64,000 bases of DNA. Origin: Dermacoccus abyssi. Lineage in GTDB: Bacteria; Actinomycetota; Actinomycetes; Actinomycetales; Dermatophilaceae. A program made the translations under genes and the position numbers. Where the stretch lies: assembly GCF_034541975.1 (NCBI RefSeq), contig NZ_JAVYJM010000001.1, one strand, 5' to 3'. How positions within the stretch are numbered: the stretch's first letter is position 1; each line of letters opens with the position of its first letter. This document shows positions 41,966 through 50,706 of this stretch, one piece after another. The notes below the pieces were generated by a model. That model ran no database searches, had not been told where the DNA came from, and was given only the letters and a program-made list of their open reading frames with translations.

Positions 41966-42745
41966 TCAGTCGCGCGGGCGGTGGCGGTTGCTCAGACGCG
42001 GGCTGCGCACGAGCGGGCGCGGCACGACGCGCAGCAGGCCGGTAATGGCCTTGTACTGGCGGCCGGGTACGGAGACGACCTTGCCTGCGTCGACGTCGGC
42101 GAGACCGTCGCGCACGAGACGGTCGACGTCGAGCCACAGCCGCTTGGCCAGCGGGCTGGTCTTGTCGACGGGGATCTCGCCGCGCTCGTGGAACTCCGTG
42201 TGTGTGAAGCCGGGGCACAGCGCGGTGACGGTGACACCCGTGCCGTGCAGCTGCGCCGCGATGGACTCGCTGAACACGGTGACGTACGACTTGGCGGCCG
42301 AGTACGTGCCGCTCGCCATGAAGCTCGCGACCGACGACACGTTGATGACGGCGCCACGTCGACGCTCGACCATCGCGCCCGCCGCGGCATGGGTGAGCAC
42401 GACGACGGCCTTGACCATGACGTCGACCGACTCGATCTCCTTCTCGACAGGAGTGTCGAGGAACGAGGTCTTCACGCCGAAGCCTGCGTTGTTGACGAGG
42501 ACGTCGACGGGTTCGTCACGCCGACCCACGCGCTCGGCGACGCGGCGCAGGTCGTCCGCGACGGCGAGGTCGGCTGCGAGCACCTCGACCTTCACGCCGT
42601 GGCGGGCTTCGATCTCGGCCTTGATCTCCTCGAGCCGCTCGGCCCGTCGGGCCACGACGACGAGGTCGTGCCCACGTGCGGCGAGTTGTTCGCAGAATTC
42701 CCGGCCGATCCCGGCGCTGGCTCCCGTGACGAGTGCTGTTGTCAT
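41966..42745 (-). CDS. Short-chain dehydrogenase/reductase
   Basis: 259 residues. Cofactor motif TGASAGIG, structural NNAG, catalytic Ser in INVSSVAS and YSAAK. It is the classical SDR type, probably NADP-dependent because of the Arg residues after the second strand (VVARRAERL). Start ATG at 42745. Substrate unknown. Confidence 0.9.
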   Translation of the reverse strand: MTTALVTGASAGIGREFCEQLAARGHDLVVVARRAERLEEIKAEIEARHGVKVEVLAADLAVADDLRRVAERVGRRDEPVDVLVNNAGFGVKTSFLDTPVEKEIESVDVMVKAVVVLTHAAAGAMVERRRGAVINVSSVASFMASGTYSAAKSYVTVFSESIAAQLHGTGVTVTALCPGFTHTEFHERGEIPVDKTSPLAKRLWLDVDRLVRDGLADVDAGKVVSVPGRQYKAITGLLRVVPRPLVRSPRLSNRHRPRD

Positions 42746-42927
42746 GGCTTCACTCTGACATGCGAGAGGCGAGCGCAACGGGTCAATTCGGGTCATCCGG
42801 AACCCTAGACTTCGCACATGACGCAGATCACATGAAAGGTCATTGAGCGGCATGCCCGCCGCTACCCACCTTGGATCGAGGCCCTTGGGCGGCGGGGAGG
42901 AAGCCGAGGGAACCACCCGGAGGGAAG

Positions 42928-43428
42928 ATGCCAAACCAAGTGACGGACCTTGACGGCCTCGGGGACTACCAGCCGCACAAGTCTCCGACGGGAGCACTGC
43001 TCACCATTGGCGTCACGGACATCTCCCTGTCCACCTTCGTCGTCGAGGCGGCAAAGGTGACGGACTGCCTTGCGGCCATCCGCCGATCTCCCCATCAGGT
43101 GCGTTGCGCAGGAGTCGGTGACATGTATCTGACCCCGAACGCAGCTCGCTCGTGGCAACTCACCGTTTGGGCCGACATTCCCTTGTGCCCCTTCACCCCA
43201 CAGGACGCCTGGGCAACACTGATTGCTTGGCGACACCTCTTGCAAGAACCGCCCCTGGATCGACACCCCGATCGAGGTGGGGAGCACGTGTACGGCCCGT
43301 GGATCCACAACCGCCCAGTGCGCATCCGGGATCCCCGAAAGGGAGCGTTCGCCGCGCATCCCCTCACCTACTTCCAGGAGAGCCTCCCCGTCACGGTCGA
43401 TGGGGCGGATGGGACGGAGTACATGTAG
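42928..43428 (+). CDS. Unrecognised 166-residue protein with atypical codon use
   Basis: ATG at 42928 with GGAGGGA 5 nt upstream, one of the best ribosome binding sites in the window. It uses A/T-ending codons noticeably more than its neighbours (for example AAA, CAA, TTG). No signal peptide or membrane helix is visible. Distinct stretches are TGALLTIGVTDISLSTF and WQLTVWADIPLCPFTPQDAW. I know no family. Its composition and isolated position suggest recent acquisition; an immunity-type or phage-derived protein is possible but unproven. Confidence 0.65.
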   Translation: MPNQVTDLDGLGDYQPHKSPTGALLTIGVTDISLSTFVVEAAKVTDCLAAIRRSPHQVRCAGVGDMYLTPNAARSWQLTVWADIPLCPFTPQDAWATLIAWRHLLQEPPLDRHPDRGGEHVYGPWIHNRPVRIRDPRKGAFAAHPLTYFQESLPVTVDGADGTEYM

Positions 43429-43464
43429 GACACCTGCTTTTCGGGGGTTGTCGGCGGCGCGTTC

Positions 43465-43470
43465 TAGGGT
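43465..43470 (+). promoter_or_regulatory. -10 element (TAGGGT) for exonuclease III gene
   Basis: 6 nt before the ATG at 43477. Confidence 0.5.
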
Positions 43471-43476
43471 TGGGGC

Positions 43477-44265
43477 ATGCGAATCGCCACGTGGAACGTC
43501 AACTCCATCCGCACCCGCGTCGACCGCGTCGTCGCCTTCCTCGAGCGTCACGACGTCGACGTGCTCGCCATGCAGGAGACGAAGTGCAAGGACGAGCAGT
43601 TCCCCATGGCGCGCTTCGAGGAGGCCGGCTACGAGGTGGCCCACCACGGCCTCAACCAGTGGAACGGCGTCGCCATCGCCTCCCGCGTCGGGCTCGAGGA
43701 CATCTCGATCGGCTTCGAGGACATGCCGGGTTTCGGTGACCCGATCGCGGCCGAGGCCCGCGCCATCGGCGCGACCTGCGGCGGCGTGCGCGCCTGGTCG
43801 CTCTACGTGCCCAACGGCCGCGAGATCGACCACCCGCACTACTCCTACAAACTCGAGTGGCTCAAACGGCTCCGTCTCGACGGTGCGAAGTGGCTCGCCG
43901 AGGACCCGTTGGCCCAGATCGCGCTCATGGGCGACTGGAACATCGCCCCCACCGACGAGGACGTGTGGGACATGGGCTTCTTCGAAGGCAAGACCCACGT
44001 CACACCGCCCGAGCGGGACGCGTTCCAGGCCATGATCGACGCAGGTTTCAGCGACGTCGTGCGCCCCTTCACCCCCGGCCCGGGCACCTACACGTACTGG
44101 GACTACACGCAGCTCCGCTTCCCGAAGAAGCAGGGCATGCGCATCGACTTCGCCCTGTGCTCCCCCGCGCTCGCCGAACGCGTCGAGGGCGCGCAGATCG
44201 ACCGTGACGAGCGCAAGGGCAAGGGCGCGAGCGACCACGCGCCTGTCATCGTCGATCTCGACTGA
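43477..44265 (+). CDS. xthA: Exodeoxyribonuclease III
   Basis: 262 residues. All motifs of the family are present: WNVNSIR, QETK, LYVPNG, GDWNIAP, GMRIDF and GASDHAPV (catalytic Asn, Glu, Asp and His). It acts as an AP endonuclease and 3'-5' exonuclease in base-excision repair. Monocistronic with a leaderless-type promoter. Confidence 0.95.
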   Translation: MRIATWNVNSIRTRVDRVVAFLERHDVDVLAMQETKCKDEQFPMARFEEAGYEVAHHGLNQWNGVAIASRVGLEDISIGFEDMPGFGDPIAAEARAIGATCGGVRAWSLYVPNGREIDHPHYSYKLEWLKRLRLDGAKWLAEDPLAQIALMGDWNIAPTDEDVWDMGFFEGKTHVTPPERDAFQAMIDAGFSDVVRPFTPGPGTYTYWDYTQLRFPKKQGMRIDFALCSPALAERVEGAQIDRDERKGKGASDHAPVIVDLD

Positions 44266-44327
44266 CGCCGCACACATCGGGCGGCCACCGGGCAGTGTCG
44301 GTACCGTCCCCGGCGCGCACAGACCGT

Positions 44328-44333
44328 TAGGTT
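44328..44333 (+). promoter_or_regulatory. -10 element (TAGGTT) for the monooxygenase gene
   Basis: 7 nt before the GTG at 44341; it decides this start over the ATG at 44332, which lies inside the promoter. Confidence 0.5.
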
Positions 44334-44340
44334 GGAATGC

Positions 44341-45813
44341 GTGAGTGCAGTGGCCGAAGTGGACGTCGTCGTCGTCGGAAGCGGGTTCTCCGGCATCGGC
44401 ATGGCCGTTGCGCTGAAGGCCGCCGGACGCAGCTTCGTCATCCTCGAGAAGGGTGACGAGATCGGCGGCACGTGGCGCGAGAACCGCTACCCCGGCGTCG
44501 CCTGCGACGTGCCCAGCCACCTGTACTCGTTCAGCTTCGACCTCAACCCGTACTGGTCACACACGTACTCGAGCGGCGATGTCATCCAGGACTACCTGCT
44601 TTCGGTCGTCGAGAAGCACGGCCTGCGTGAGCACATGCGGTTCGACTCGTGGATGCAGGCCGCGGCCTACGACGACGCCTCCGGCACGTGGCAGGTCACC
44701 TCGATGGGAAGCGACGGCTCCGTCTCCGTCGTCACGGCCCGCGCCTTCGTGCTCGGCGTCGGAGCCCTGCACATGCCGCACATCCCGCTCATCGACGGTC
44801 TGCACACCTTCGGCGGCGAACTCATCCACACCGCGTCATGGCCGCAGGAGACGTCGATGTTCGGCCGCCGCGTCGGCATCATCGGCACCGGCGCGTCTGC
44901 CGTGCAGTGCATCCCGCCGCTCGCCGAGGACGCCGAGCACCTCACCGTCTTCCAGCGCAGCGCGCCGTGGATCATGCCGCAGAACAACGACGAGTACTCC
45001 GACGCGACGATCGACCGTTTCCGCCGCCACCCCGCCCTCATGCGCGTTCACCGTGAGGCGTTACGCCGAAAGAACGATCTGCGCGCCGTCGCGTTCGACA
45101 GCCACCCCAAGCTGCTCGAGATCGCCTCGCGCGAAGCGTCACGACACCTCAAGAACCAGGTGAAGGACCCGGACCTGCGCCGCAAACTCACCCCCGATTA
45201 CACGATGGGGTGCAAGCGCGTGGTCCTCTCCGACACCTACTACCCCGCTCTCGTGCGCGAGGACGTCAGCGTCGTCACCGAGCCGATCGTCGCCGTCATG
45301 CCCGACGGCGTCGTCACCGAGGAGGGCACCGTCCACGAGCTCGACGCGCTCGTGCTCGCCACCGGCTTCGACCCCAAGGGTTCCTACGCGCACCTGCAGA
45401 TCGCCGGACGTGACGGTCGTTCGTTCGCCGAGGAGTGGCAGAGCGGCGTCGAGTCCTACCTCGGCGTGACGATGGCGGGCTTCCCCAACCTCTTCATGCT
45501 GCTCGGACCGAACACCGGCCTCGGTCACACGAGCGTTCTGCTCATGGTCGAAGCGCAGATCGCCCACGTCATGCGGTTGCTCGACGAGCGCGACCGCCGC
45601 GGAGCGTCATCGGTCGAGGTGCGCCCCGAACTCGTGCCCGCCTTCACCCGCGAGATGCGCGAGCGCAGCGAACGATCCGTGTGGTGCCAAGGCGGCTGCA
45701 CGTCCTGGTACCTCGATGACGACGGAGAGAACCGCACCCTGTGGCCCGGGGGCGTCGGCGAGTACGAACAGCGCCTCACACGGCCCGACGCGATCGACTT
45801 CCTGTTCACCTGA
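44341..45813 (+). CDS. Flavin-dependent Baeyer-Villiger-type monooxygenase
   Basis: 490 residues. FAD motif VVGSGFSGIGMA, NADP motif GIIGTGASAVQ, and between them FGGELIHTASWP, which fits the Baeyer-Villiger fingerprint FxGxxxHxxxWP. It should insert oxygen next to a ketone using NADPH and O2. No catabolic partners surround it, so the natural substrate is unclear. Its 3' end overlaps the next, convergent gene by 8 bp. Confidence 0.9.
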   Translation: MSAVAEVDVVVVGSGFSGIGMAVALKAAGRSFVILEKGDEIGGTWRENRYPGVACDVPSHLYSFSFDLNPYWSHTYSSGDVIQDYLLSVVEKHGLREHMRFDSWMQAAAYDDASGTWQVTSMGSDGSVSVVTARAFVLGVGALHMPHIPLIDGLHTFGGELIHTASWPQETSMFGRRVGIIGTGASAVQCIPPLAEDAEHLTVFQRSAPWIMPQNNDEYSDATIDRFRRHPALMRVHREALRRKNDLRAVAFDSHPKLLEIASREASRHLKNQVKDPDLRRKLTPDYTMGCKRVVLSDTYYPALVREDVSVVTEPIVAVMPDGVVTEEGTVHELDALVLATGFDPKGSYAHLQIAGRDGRSFAEEWQSGVESYLGVTMAGFPNLFMLLGPNTGLGHTSVLLMVEAQIAHVMRLLDERDRRGASSVEVRPELVPAFTREMRERSERSVWCQGGCTSWYLDDDGENRTLWPGGVGEYEQRLTRPDAIDFLFT

Positions 45814-46252
45814 GCCGGCCGCCGTCGCTGGGCGGCTGCCACGGGTCGTTCGGTGCCGATGGAACGGAGCCAGGGCGCGGGAGGTACCCCGGCGGCGGCT
45901 GCATCGGTGTTGGCGGCACGAAACCGCGGATCGGCGGCATCTCCAGGAACGGCTCACGCGCTGCCTCGAACCGCTCGGGCATCAGTTGCGAGCGACGAGA
46001 CACCCAGGCGACGAAGTAGACGAGCGGGCCCAGCACCGGCAGTGCCCAGACGAGCGTGCGCCAGCGGCGCCACCCGTCGAACGTGTCGACGAGAAGCCTC
46101 GGCCGTTTGCGCAGGCTCGTCATCGCAGCATGTGACGTGATGAGCCAGAGCGTCAGGCCGCCGAACAGCACGACGGGGGCGAGGAAGATCACACCGAACA
46201 CAATGAAGTCGGCGCCGCCCTCCTGGATCTGGGTGTCGTCGAGGAGCGTCAT
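45806..46252 (-). CDS. Membrane protein with PLDc_N-like segment
   Basis: 148 residues. One N-terminal helix (IVFGVIFLAPVVLFGGLTLW), then TLVWALPVLGPLVYFVAWV, which resembles the cardiolipin-synthase N-terminal (PLDc_N) helix. A Pro-rich cytoplasmic tail follows. No catalytic domain, so a stand-alone membrane protein of unknown role. Confidence 0.65.
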   Translation of the reverse strand: MTLLDDTQIQEGGADFIVFGVIFLAPVVLFGGLTLWLITSHAAMTSLRKRPRLLVDTFDGWRRWRTLVWALPVLGPLVYFVAWVSRRSQLMPERFEAAREPFLEMPPIRGFVPPTPMQPPPGYLPRPGSVPSAPNDPWQPPSDGGRLR

Positions 46253-46258
46253 GGTCCG

Positions 46259-46264
46259 ACGCTA
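46259..46264 (-). promoter_or_regulatory. -10 element (TAGCGT) for the PLDc_N-like gene
   Basis: 6 nt before the ATG at 46252. Confidence 0.5.
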
Positions 46265-46303
46265 GAGCGAGGCGGCTCGTCGCTGCCGAGAGCAGCCTTC
46301 GGG

Positions 46304-46341
46304 CCTGTGGACAACGCTGCGCAGGCGTCGTTGTCCACAGG
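46304..46341. terminator. 13-bp hairpin after glgC; each arm is a perfect DnaA box
   Basis: CCTGTGGACAACG (46304-46316) and its exact complement (46329-46341), 12-nt loop, 20 bp beyond the glgC stop. Both arms contain TTGTCCACA or its complement, the DnaA box consensus of high-GC actinobacteria. It may be only a terminator. Confidence 0.55.
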
Positions 46342-46361
46342 TGAGCGGCAATGTCAGCGCC

Positions 46362-47621
46362 TCAGGCGACGGTGCTTCCCGGGTCGATCTGGCTCCCTGC
46401 CACGACATCGGATCGCACCACACTGTCGTGCCCCACAACGGCGATCGCGTCGTCATGCGCTCGCTTACCGGCGCTCGACGTTCCCACGCGAACGCCCGCG
46501 CGAACGGCAACGTTCGCATCGAGGATGGACGTGCTCACCACGGCATCACGCTCGATGACGCACGCGTCGAAGATGACGCTGTCCTCGACCACGGCACCTT
46601 CGCGCACGACGACGCCGGGGCCGAGCGTCGAGCCCCGCACCGTCCCGGCGATGTCGCATCCGGGCGAGATGACGCTCTCCTCGACCACGGCCCCCGCACG
46701 GACCCGCGCGGCGCCCCTGTTCGTCGCGAGCGTCCGCATCGGCCAGTCGACGTCGTCGAAGACACGCACGACGCCGCGCACGAGGTCACGGTGTGCCGCG
46801 AGGTACAGCTCCGGACGCCCCATGTCCTTCCAGTACCCCTCGAGCGGGTAGGTGCGCACCAGGCCGTCCGCGATGATCTGCGGCAGCAGGTGCTCCGCGA
46901 AGTCACCGAGGCCGGTCTCGTCGACGGCGTCCTCACCCTTCCCGTCGTCAGGGCGGGTGGCCTTCTCGGCCTTGTCGAGGCCCAAGAGGAGGGCGTCCTT
47001 CTCGTACACGAAGATCTCCGCCGAGATGGTCGTGCTCTCCGGGTTCTCGGGCTTCTCCTCGACGCGCGTCACCTTGCCGGTGGCGTCCGTAATGACGACG
47101 GCCTTGTCGGAGGCCTGCGAGCGCGACACCTGCGTGGTGACGATGGTGCAGGCGGCCCCGGTCTCGAGGTGAGCCGCGATGACGTCGCGCAGGTCGAGGG
47201 CGAAGATCTGGTCGGCGCTCAGGACAACGACGACGTCGGCGTCCTCGCGCTCGATCTCCCGGCGGATGCGGTAGAGGTCGTCCGCGTTACCCGCTGCGAA
47301 ACCACCGGTGCGCACGGCGTCGACCTCGTCGGGCACGACGCGCCGGAAGCCGCCGACGTTGCGGTCGAGATCCCACGGCCGCCCGTGCTGGAGGTGCTCG
47401 TCGAGTGAACCGGCCTGGTACTGCACTGAAACCCACACCGAGCCGATGCCCGAGTTGGCGATGTTCGATAGGGTGATGTCGATGAGTTGGTGAGTACCTC
47501 CGAAAGGCAGAGCCGGCTTCGCGCGGTCGGCGGTGAGCGCTCCCATGCGGGAGCCCTTTCCGCCGGCTTGGACGATGGCGAGCACCTTGGGTGCGCGGGG
47601 CAGGGGCATCGAGTCGGCCAT
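46362..47621 (-). CDS. glgC: Glucose-1-phosphate adenylyltransferase
   Basis: 419 residues. The nucleotidyltransferase signature is VQAGGKGSRMGALTADRAKP, followed by PFGGTHQLIDITLSN; DVVVVLSADQIF carries a catalytic Asp. The C-terminal 110 residues form a left-handed beta-helix of hexapeptides. It makes ADP-glucose for glycogen. The first motif is slightly divergent (Gly-Ala in place of the usual Arg-Leu-x-Pro), so a related sugar nucleotidyltransferase is possible. ATG at 47621. Confidence 0.85.
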   Translation of the reverse strand: MADSMPLPRAPKVLAIVQAGGKGSRMGALTADRAKPALPFGGTHQLIDITLSNIANSGIGSVWVSVQYQAGSLDEHLQHGRPWDLDRNVGGFRRVVPDEVDAVRTGGFAAGNADDLYRIRREIEREDADVVVVLSADQIFALDLRDVIAAHLETGAACTIVTTQVSRSQASDKAVVITDATGKVTRVEEKPENPESTTISAEIFVYEKDALLLGLDKAEKATRPDDGKGEDAVDETGLGDFAEHLLPQIIADGLVRTYPLEGYWKDMGRPELYLAAHRDLVRGVVRVFDDVDWPMRTLATNRGAARVRAGAVVEESVISPGCDIAGTVRGSTLGPGVVVREGAVVEDSVIFDACVIERDAVVSTSILDANVAVRAGVRVGTSSAGKRAHDDAIAVVGHDSVVRSDVVAGSQIDPGSTVA

Positions 47622-47693
47622 GCGCCAATCCTGCCGGGCGCCACCGGCGTTCACAACCACTCGCCGGGGTGGGCGACGCGAGTCGTGACAGCC

Positions 47694-48197
47694 TCAGTCG
47701 AGGGGCTGCGCCGCAATCGCCTCGATGCTCGTCGCTGCCCCGCCCGCTCCCTCGAAGCCGAGGTGACGCCACGCCTCGTAGGCGACGACGGCGACGGCAT
47801 TTGCGAGGTTGAGGCTTCGGTTACCCGGCGCCATCGGCAGGTGCACACGCTCGTCCGTCGCGAAGGTCGCGAGCACTTCGTCAGGCAAACCGGTTGCCTC
47901 ACAGCCGAAGACGAGAACGTCGTCGCTGCGGTAGTCGACCTCGTCATACCGACGAGCGCCACGGGAGGTCAGCGCCAACCACCGGCCCGGGCACGCCTCG
48001 CGGGCTGAATCGAGGTCGGCATGAACGTGCACCTCCGTCAGCTCGTGGTAGTCGAGCCCGCCGCGGCGCAGGAGACGGTGGTCCATCGAGAAGCCCAGCG
48101 GCTCGACGAGGTGCAGGCTCGCCCCGACGTTCGCCGCGAGCCGGATGACGTTGCCCGTGTTGGGCGCGATCTGCGGGTGAACGAGGACGATCTGCAC
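47694..48197 (-). CDS. trmL: tRNA (cytidine/uridine-2'-O-)-methyltransferase
   Basis: 167 residues of the SPOUT class. The three motifs are NTGNVIRLAANVGA, VFGCEATGLPDE and NRSLNLANAVAVVAYE, forming the knot that binds SAM. TrmL methylates the wobble base of leucine tRNAs. GTG start at 48197 with a leaderless-type promoter. Confidence 0.92.
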   Translation of the reverse strand: MQIVLVHPQIAPNTGNVIRLAANVGASLHLVEPLGFSMDHRLLRRGGLDYHELTEVHVHADLDSAREACPGRWLALTSRGARRYDEVDYRSDDVLVFGCEATGLPDEVLATFATDERVHLPMAPGNRSLNLANAVAVVAYEAWRHLGFEGAGGAATSIEAIAAQPLD

Positions 48198-48203
48198 GCG
48201 GCG

Positions 48204-48209
48204 AACCTA
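48204..48209 (-). promoter_or_regulatory. -10 element (TAGGTT) for leaderless trmL
   Basis: 6 nt before the GTG at 48197. Confidence 0.5.
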
Positions 48210-48215
48210 ACGGAT

Positions 48216-48256
48216 GCCGGCGCGCGAGCGAACCCAAGGGCTGCTCGCGCGCCGGC
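48216..48256 (-). terminator. Perfect 14-bp hairpin after the acyl-CoA ligase gene
   Basis: Arms 48216-48229 and 48243-48256, 13-nt loop, starting 9 bp after the ligase stop. Confidence 0.6.
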
Positions 48257-48264
48257 GACCGGCA

Positions 48265-49902
48265 TCACTTCATGTACTCCGAGGCCTGCTCGCGCAGCTC
48301 GATCTTGCGGATCTTGCCCGTCACCGTCATGGGGAACTCGTCCATGACACGCACGTAGCGCGGCACCTTGTAGTGGGCGAGCTTGCCGCTGCAGTACTCG
48401 CGTAGCGACTCCGCTGTGAGCTCCTCGGCGCCGTCCCGCAGGCGCACGCACGCCATGAGTTCCTCGCCGAAGCGCTCGTCGGGCACGCCGATGACCTGCG
48501 CGTCGACGATGTCCGGGTGGTTGTAGAGGAACTCCTCGATCTCACGCGGGTAGATGTTCTCGCCGCCGCGGATCACCATGTCCTTGATGCGCCCGGTGAT
48601 GGCGACGTAGCCGTCCTCGTCTATGACGCCGAGGTCGCCGGTGTGCATCCAGCCGTCGACGATCGCCTCGGCCGTCTTGTCGTCCTGCTCCCAGTAGCCG
48701 AGCATCACCGAGTAGCCCTTGGTGCACAGCTCGCCGGGCTCGCCGCGGCCGACGACCTCGTTGGTCACGGGGTCGACGATGCTCACCTCGAGGTGCGGGC
48801 CGACGCGGCCGACCGTCTGCGTGCGCTGCGCGACGGTGTCGTTCTTGCGCGTCTGCAGCGACACCGGCGAGGTCTCCGTCATGCCGTAACAGATGGAGAC
48901 CTCCTCCATGTGCATCTTCTCCATCACCTGGCGCATCGTGTGCTCCGGGCACGGCGAGCCGGCCATGATGCCGGTGCGCAGGCTCGTGAGGTCGAACTCG
49001 TCGAAGTTGTCGAGGGCGAGTTCGGCGATGAACATCGTCGGGACACCGTAGAGGCTCGTGCAGCGCTCGGCCTCGACGGTTCGCAGGGAGATGACGGGGT
49101 CGAAACCGGGCGCGGGGATGATCATGGCGGCGCCGTGCGTCGTGCACGCGAGATTGCCCATGACCATGCCGAAGCAGTGGTAGAAGGGCACCGGGATGCA
49201 GACGCGGTCGTCGGCTGTGTAGCTGCACAGCTCGCCGACGAAGAAGCCGTTGTTGAGGATGTTGCGGTGACTCAGCGTCGCGCCCTTGGGGAAGCCCGTC
49301 GTGCCGCTCGTGTACTGGATGTTGATGGCCTCGCCGTTGTCGAGACCGGCCTGGATCTCGCGAACGGCCGCGACGCCGCGCTCCCCCGCGTCGCGTCCGG
49401 CGGCGAACAGTTCGTCCCAGGTCCGCTCACCGATGAAGACGATGCGCGCCAACTGCTCGCACTCGTCCTTGACCTGCTCGATCATGCGCGCGTAGTTGCT
49501 CGTCTTGAACTTCGGCATCGAGATGAGCGTGGAGATGCCCGCCTGCTCGAGCACGTACTTGAGTTCGTGGCTGCGGTAGGCCGGGTTGATGTTGACGAGG
49601 ACGGCGCCGATCTTCGCGGTGGCGTACTGCGTCAGGGTCCACTCGGGGCAGTTGGGCGCCCAGATGCCGACGCGATCGCCCTGCTCGACGCCGGCTTCGA
49701 GCAGGCCCGCAGCGAGCGTCTCGACGTCGGCGAGGAACTCGCCGTAGGTCCAGCGACGGCCGCTCTCGATGTCGACGAGCGCCTCGTGATCGGCGTAGGT
49801 CTCGACGGTGGCGTCGAGGTTGTCGCCGATCGTCTGCTCGATCAGCGGGGTGTCCGTCTCACCGCGCGTGTGACTGAGTGCGGCGTCCAGCGTTTCGGTC
49901 AT
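48265..49902 (-). CDS. fadD: Acyl-CoA ligase (FadD-type AMP-binding protein)
   Basis: 545 residues. P-loop YTSGTTGFPKG, adenylation motif GWMHTGDLG, and the C-terminal catalytic Lys in MTVTGKIRK. It activates a fatty or branched-chain acid to the CoA ester. In M. tuberculosis the gene fadD35 sits beside the bkaR regulator and the accD1/accA1 genes, the same arrangement as here. GGGAG precedes the ATG. The upstream region carries one copy of the shared palindromic operator and two CRP-like sites. Confidence 0.9.
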   Translation of the reverse strand: MTETLDAALSHTRGETDTPLIEQTIGDNLDATVETYADHEALVDIESGRRWTYGEFLADVETLAAGLLEAGVEQGDRVGIWAPNCPEWTLTQYATAKIGAVLVNINPAYRSHELKYVLEQAGISTLISMPKFKTSNYARMIEQVKDECEQLARIVFIGERTWDELFAAGRDAGERGVAAVREIQAGLDNGEAINIQYTSGTTGFPKGATLSHRNILNNGFFVGELCSYTADDRVCIPVPFYHCFGMVMGNLACTTHGAAMIIPAPGFDPVISLRTVEAERCTSLYGVPTMFIAELALDNFDEFDLTSLRTGIMAGSPCPEHTMRQVMEKMHMEEVSICYGMTETSPVSLQTRKNDTVAQRTQTVGRVGPHLEVSIVDPVTNEVVGRGEPGELCTKGYSVMLGYWEQDDKTAEAIVDGWMHTGDLGVIDEDGYVAITGRIKDMVIRGGENIYPREIEEFLYNHPDIVDAQVIGVPDERFGEELMACVRLRDGAEELTAESLREYCSGKLAHYKVPRYVRVMDEFPMTVTGKIRKIELREQASEYMK

Positions 49903-49942
49903 CGTCAGCTCCCTATCGGCGCGGCGTCCGGGCCGCGCGCGC

Positions 49943-49958
49943 GGTGACTGGGGTCACA
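49943..49958. promoter_or_regulatory. CRP/GlxR-like site 1 upstream of fadD
   Basis: GGTGACTGGGGTCACA: nine of ten positions of TGTGA-N6-TCACA. Confidence 0.5.
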
Positions 49959-49971
49959 GGTCGGTCCGGCC

Positions 49972-49987
49972 AGTGAACCACATCACA
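49972..49987. promoter_or_regulatory. CRP/GlxR-like site 2 upstream of fadD
   Basis: AGTGAACCACATCACA: again nine of ten consensus positions; 29 bp from site 1. Confidence 0.5.
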
Positions 49988-49993
49988 AGGGTT

Positions 49994-50013
49994 CAGTTAA
50001 TGGTTGTTAACCG
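49994..50013. promoter_or_regulatory. TetR (BkaR-like) operator A, upstream of fadD
   Basis: CAGTTAATGGTTGTTAACCG, between the TetR stop and fadD. Shares CAGTTAA-N6-TTAAC(C/T)G with operators B and C. Confidence 0.75.
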
Positions 50014-50029
50014 AAATTCTTCGGCTGCC

Positions 50030-50656
50030 TCAGCGCGACGGCGTGAGCGCGGCGAGCGCCATCTGACGCAGGACGCCGCGGGTACGCTCCCCCTGAGCCG
50101 CGGCGAGGGGGGTCGTGCGGCCACTGGAATGCGGTGTCGAGTTGAGGGCGCCGAACCCGGCGTGCGCTTTGATGCGTGCGCTCTCGACGGAGAGTTCGGG
50201 GTCGAGATCGCACAGAACGCGCACCCAGATCTCGACATAGCGGCGCTGCAGCTGACGCACCGTGTGGCGGGCGTCGGCGTCGAGGCTCGCGAGATCGCGC
50301 CCCTGCACCCGGATGAGTGCGGGCTTCGTCAAGGAGAAGTCGATGTGGAAGTCGACGAGCGATTCGAGCGCGGCCTGCGGAGTTGGTGCCGCCTCGACGA
50401 CCGCAGAGCCGTGGGTGAGGAGGTACTCACTGATGCCGACAAGGAGCTCCTCGAGAACGGCTTCCTTGTTGGCGAAGTGTCGGTAGACCGCCGGGCCACT
50501 GATGCCGACGGCCTTTCCGAGGTCTTCGAGCCGGACGCCGGAGAGGCCGCGGTCGGCGATGAGTTCGGCCGCGGCGTTGAGGATCTGCTGACGACGCTCG
50601 GCCTTGCCGCGTTCGCGGGCGGTGCGCGTGTCCGCCGCCGCGTCGGTCGCCGTCAT
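50030..50656 (-). CDS. TetR family regulator, BkaR-like
   Basis: 208 residues. Helix-turn-helix LEDLGKAVGISGPAVYRHFA, then a ligand domain. Its own promoter region and those of fadD and accD carry the same 20-bp palindrome, so it is almost certainly the repressor of the whole block, including itself. In mycobacteria the regulator in this position (BkaR, Rv2506) controls branched-chain amino acid degradation. The ligand is probably an acyl-CoA of that pathway (inference). Confidence 0.88.
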   Translation of the reverse strand: MTATDAAADTRTARERGKAERRQQILNAAAELIADRGLSGVRLEDLGKAVGISGPAVYRHFANKEAVLEELLVGISEYLLTHGSAVVEAAPTPQAALESLVDFHIDFSLTKPALIRVQGRDLASLDADARHTVRQLQRRYVEIWVRVLCDLDPELSVESARIKAHAGFGALNSTPHSSGRTTPLAAAQGERTRGVLRQMALAALTPSR

Positions 50657-50686
50657 AACCGTCTCGCTCTCGGTCGCTGGAGATTT

Positions 50687-50706
50687 CAGTTAAGCACAGT
50701 TAACCG
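50687..50706. promoter_or_regulatory. TetR operator B, upstream of the tetR gene
   Basis: CAGTTAAGCACAGTTAACCG, 31 bp before the regulator's ATG: autoregulation. Confidence 0.75.

Noticed and set aside
42862..44520. 552-residue open frame antisense to the orphan gene and exonuclease III
   Set aside because: It crosses a gene with all exonuclease III motifs on the other strand and has shadow-like composition.
46304..46341. Replication origin
   Set aside because: Only two DnaA boxes, no AT-rich unwinding region, and no dnaA, dnaN or gyrase genes around.
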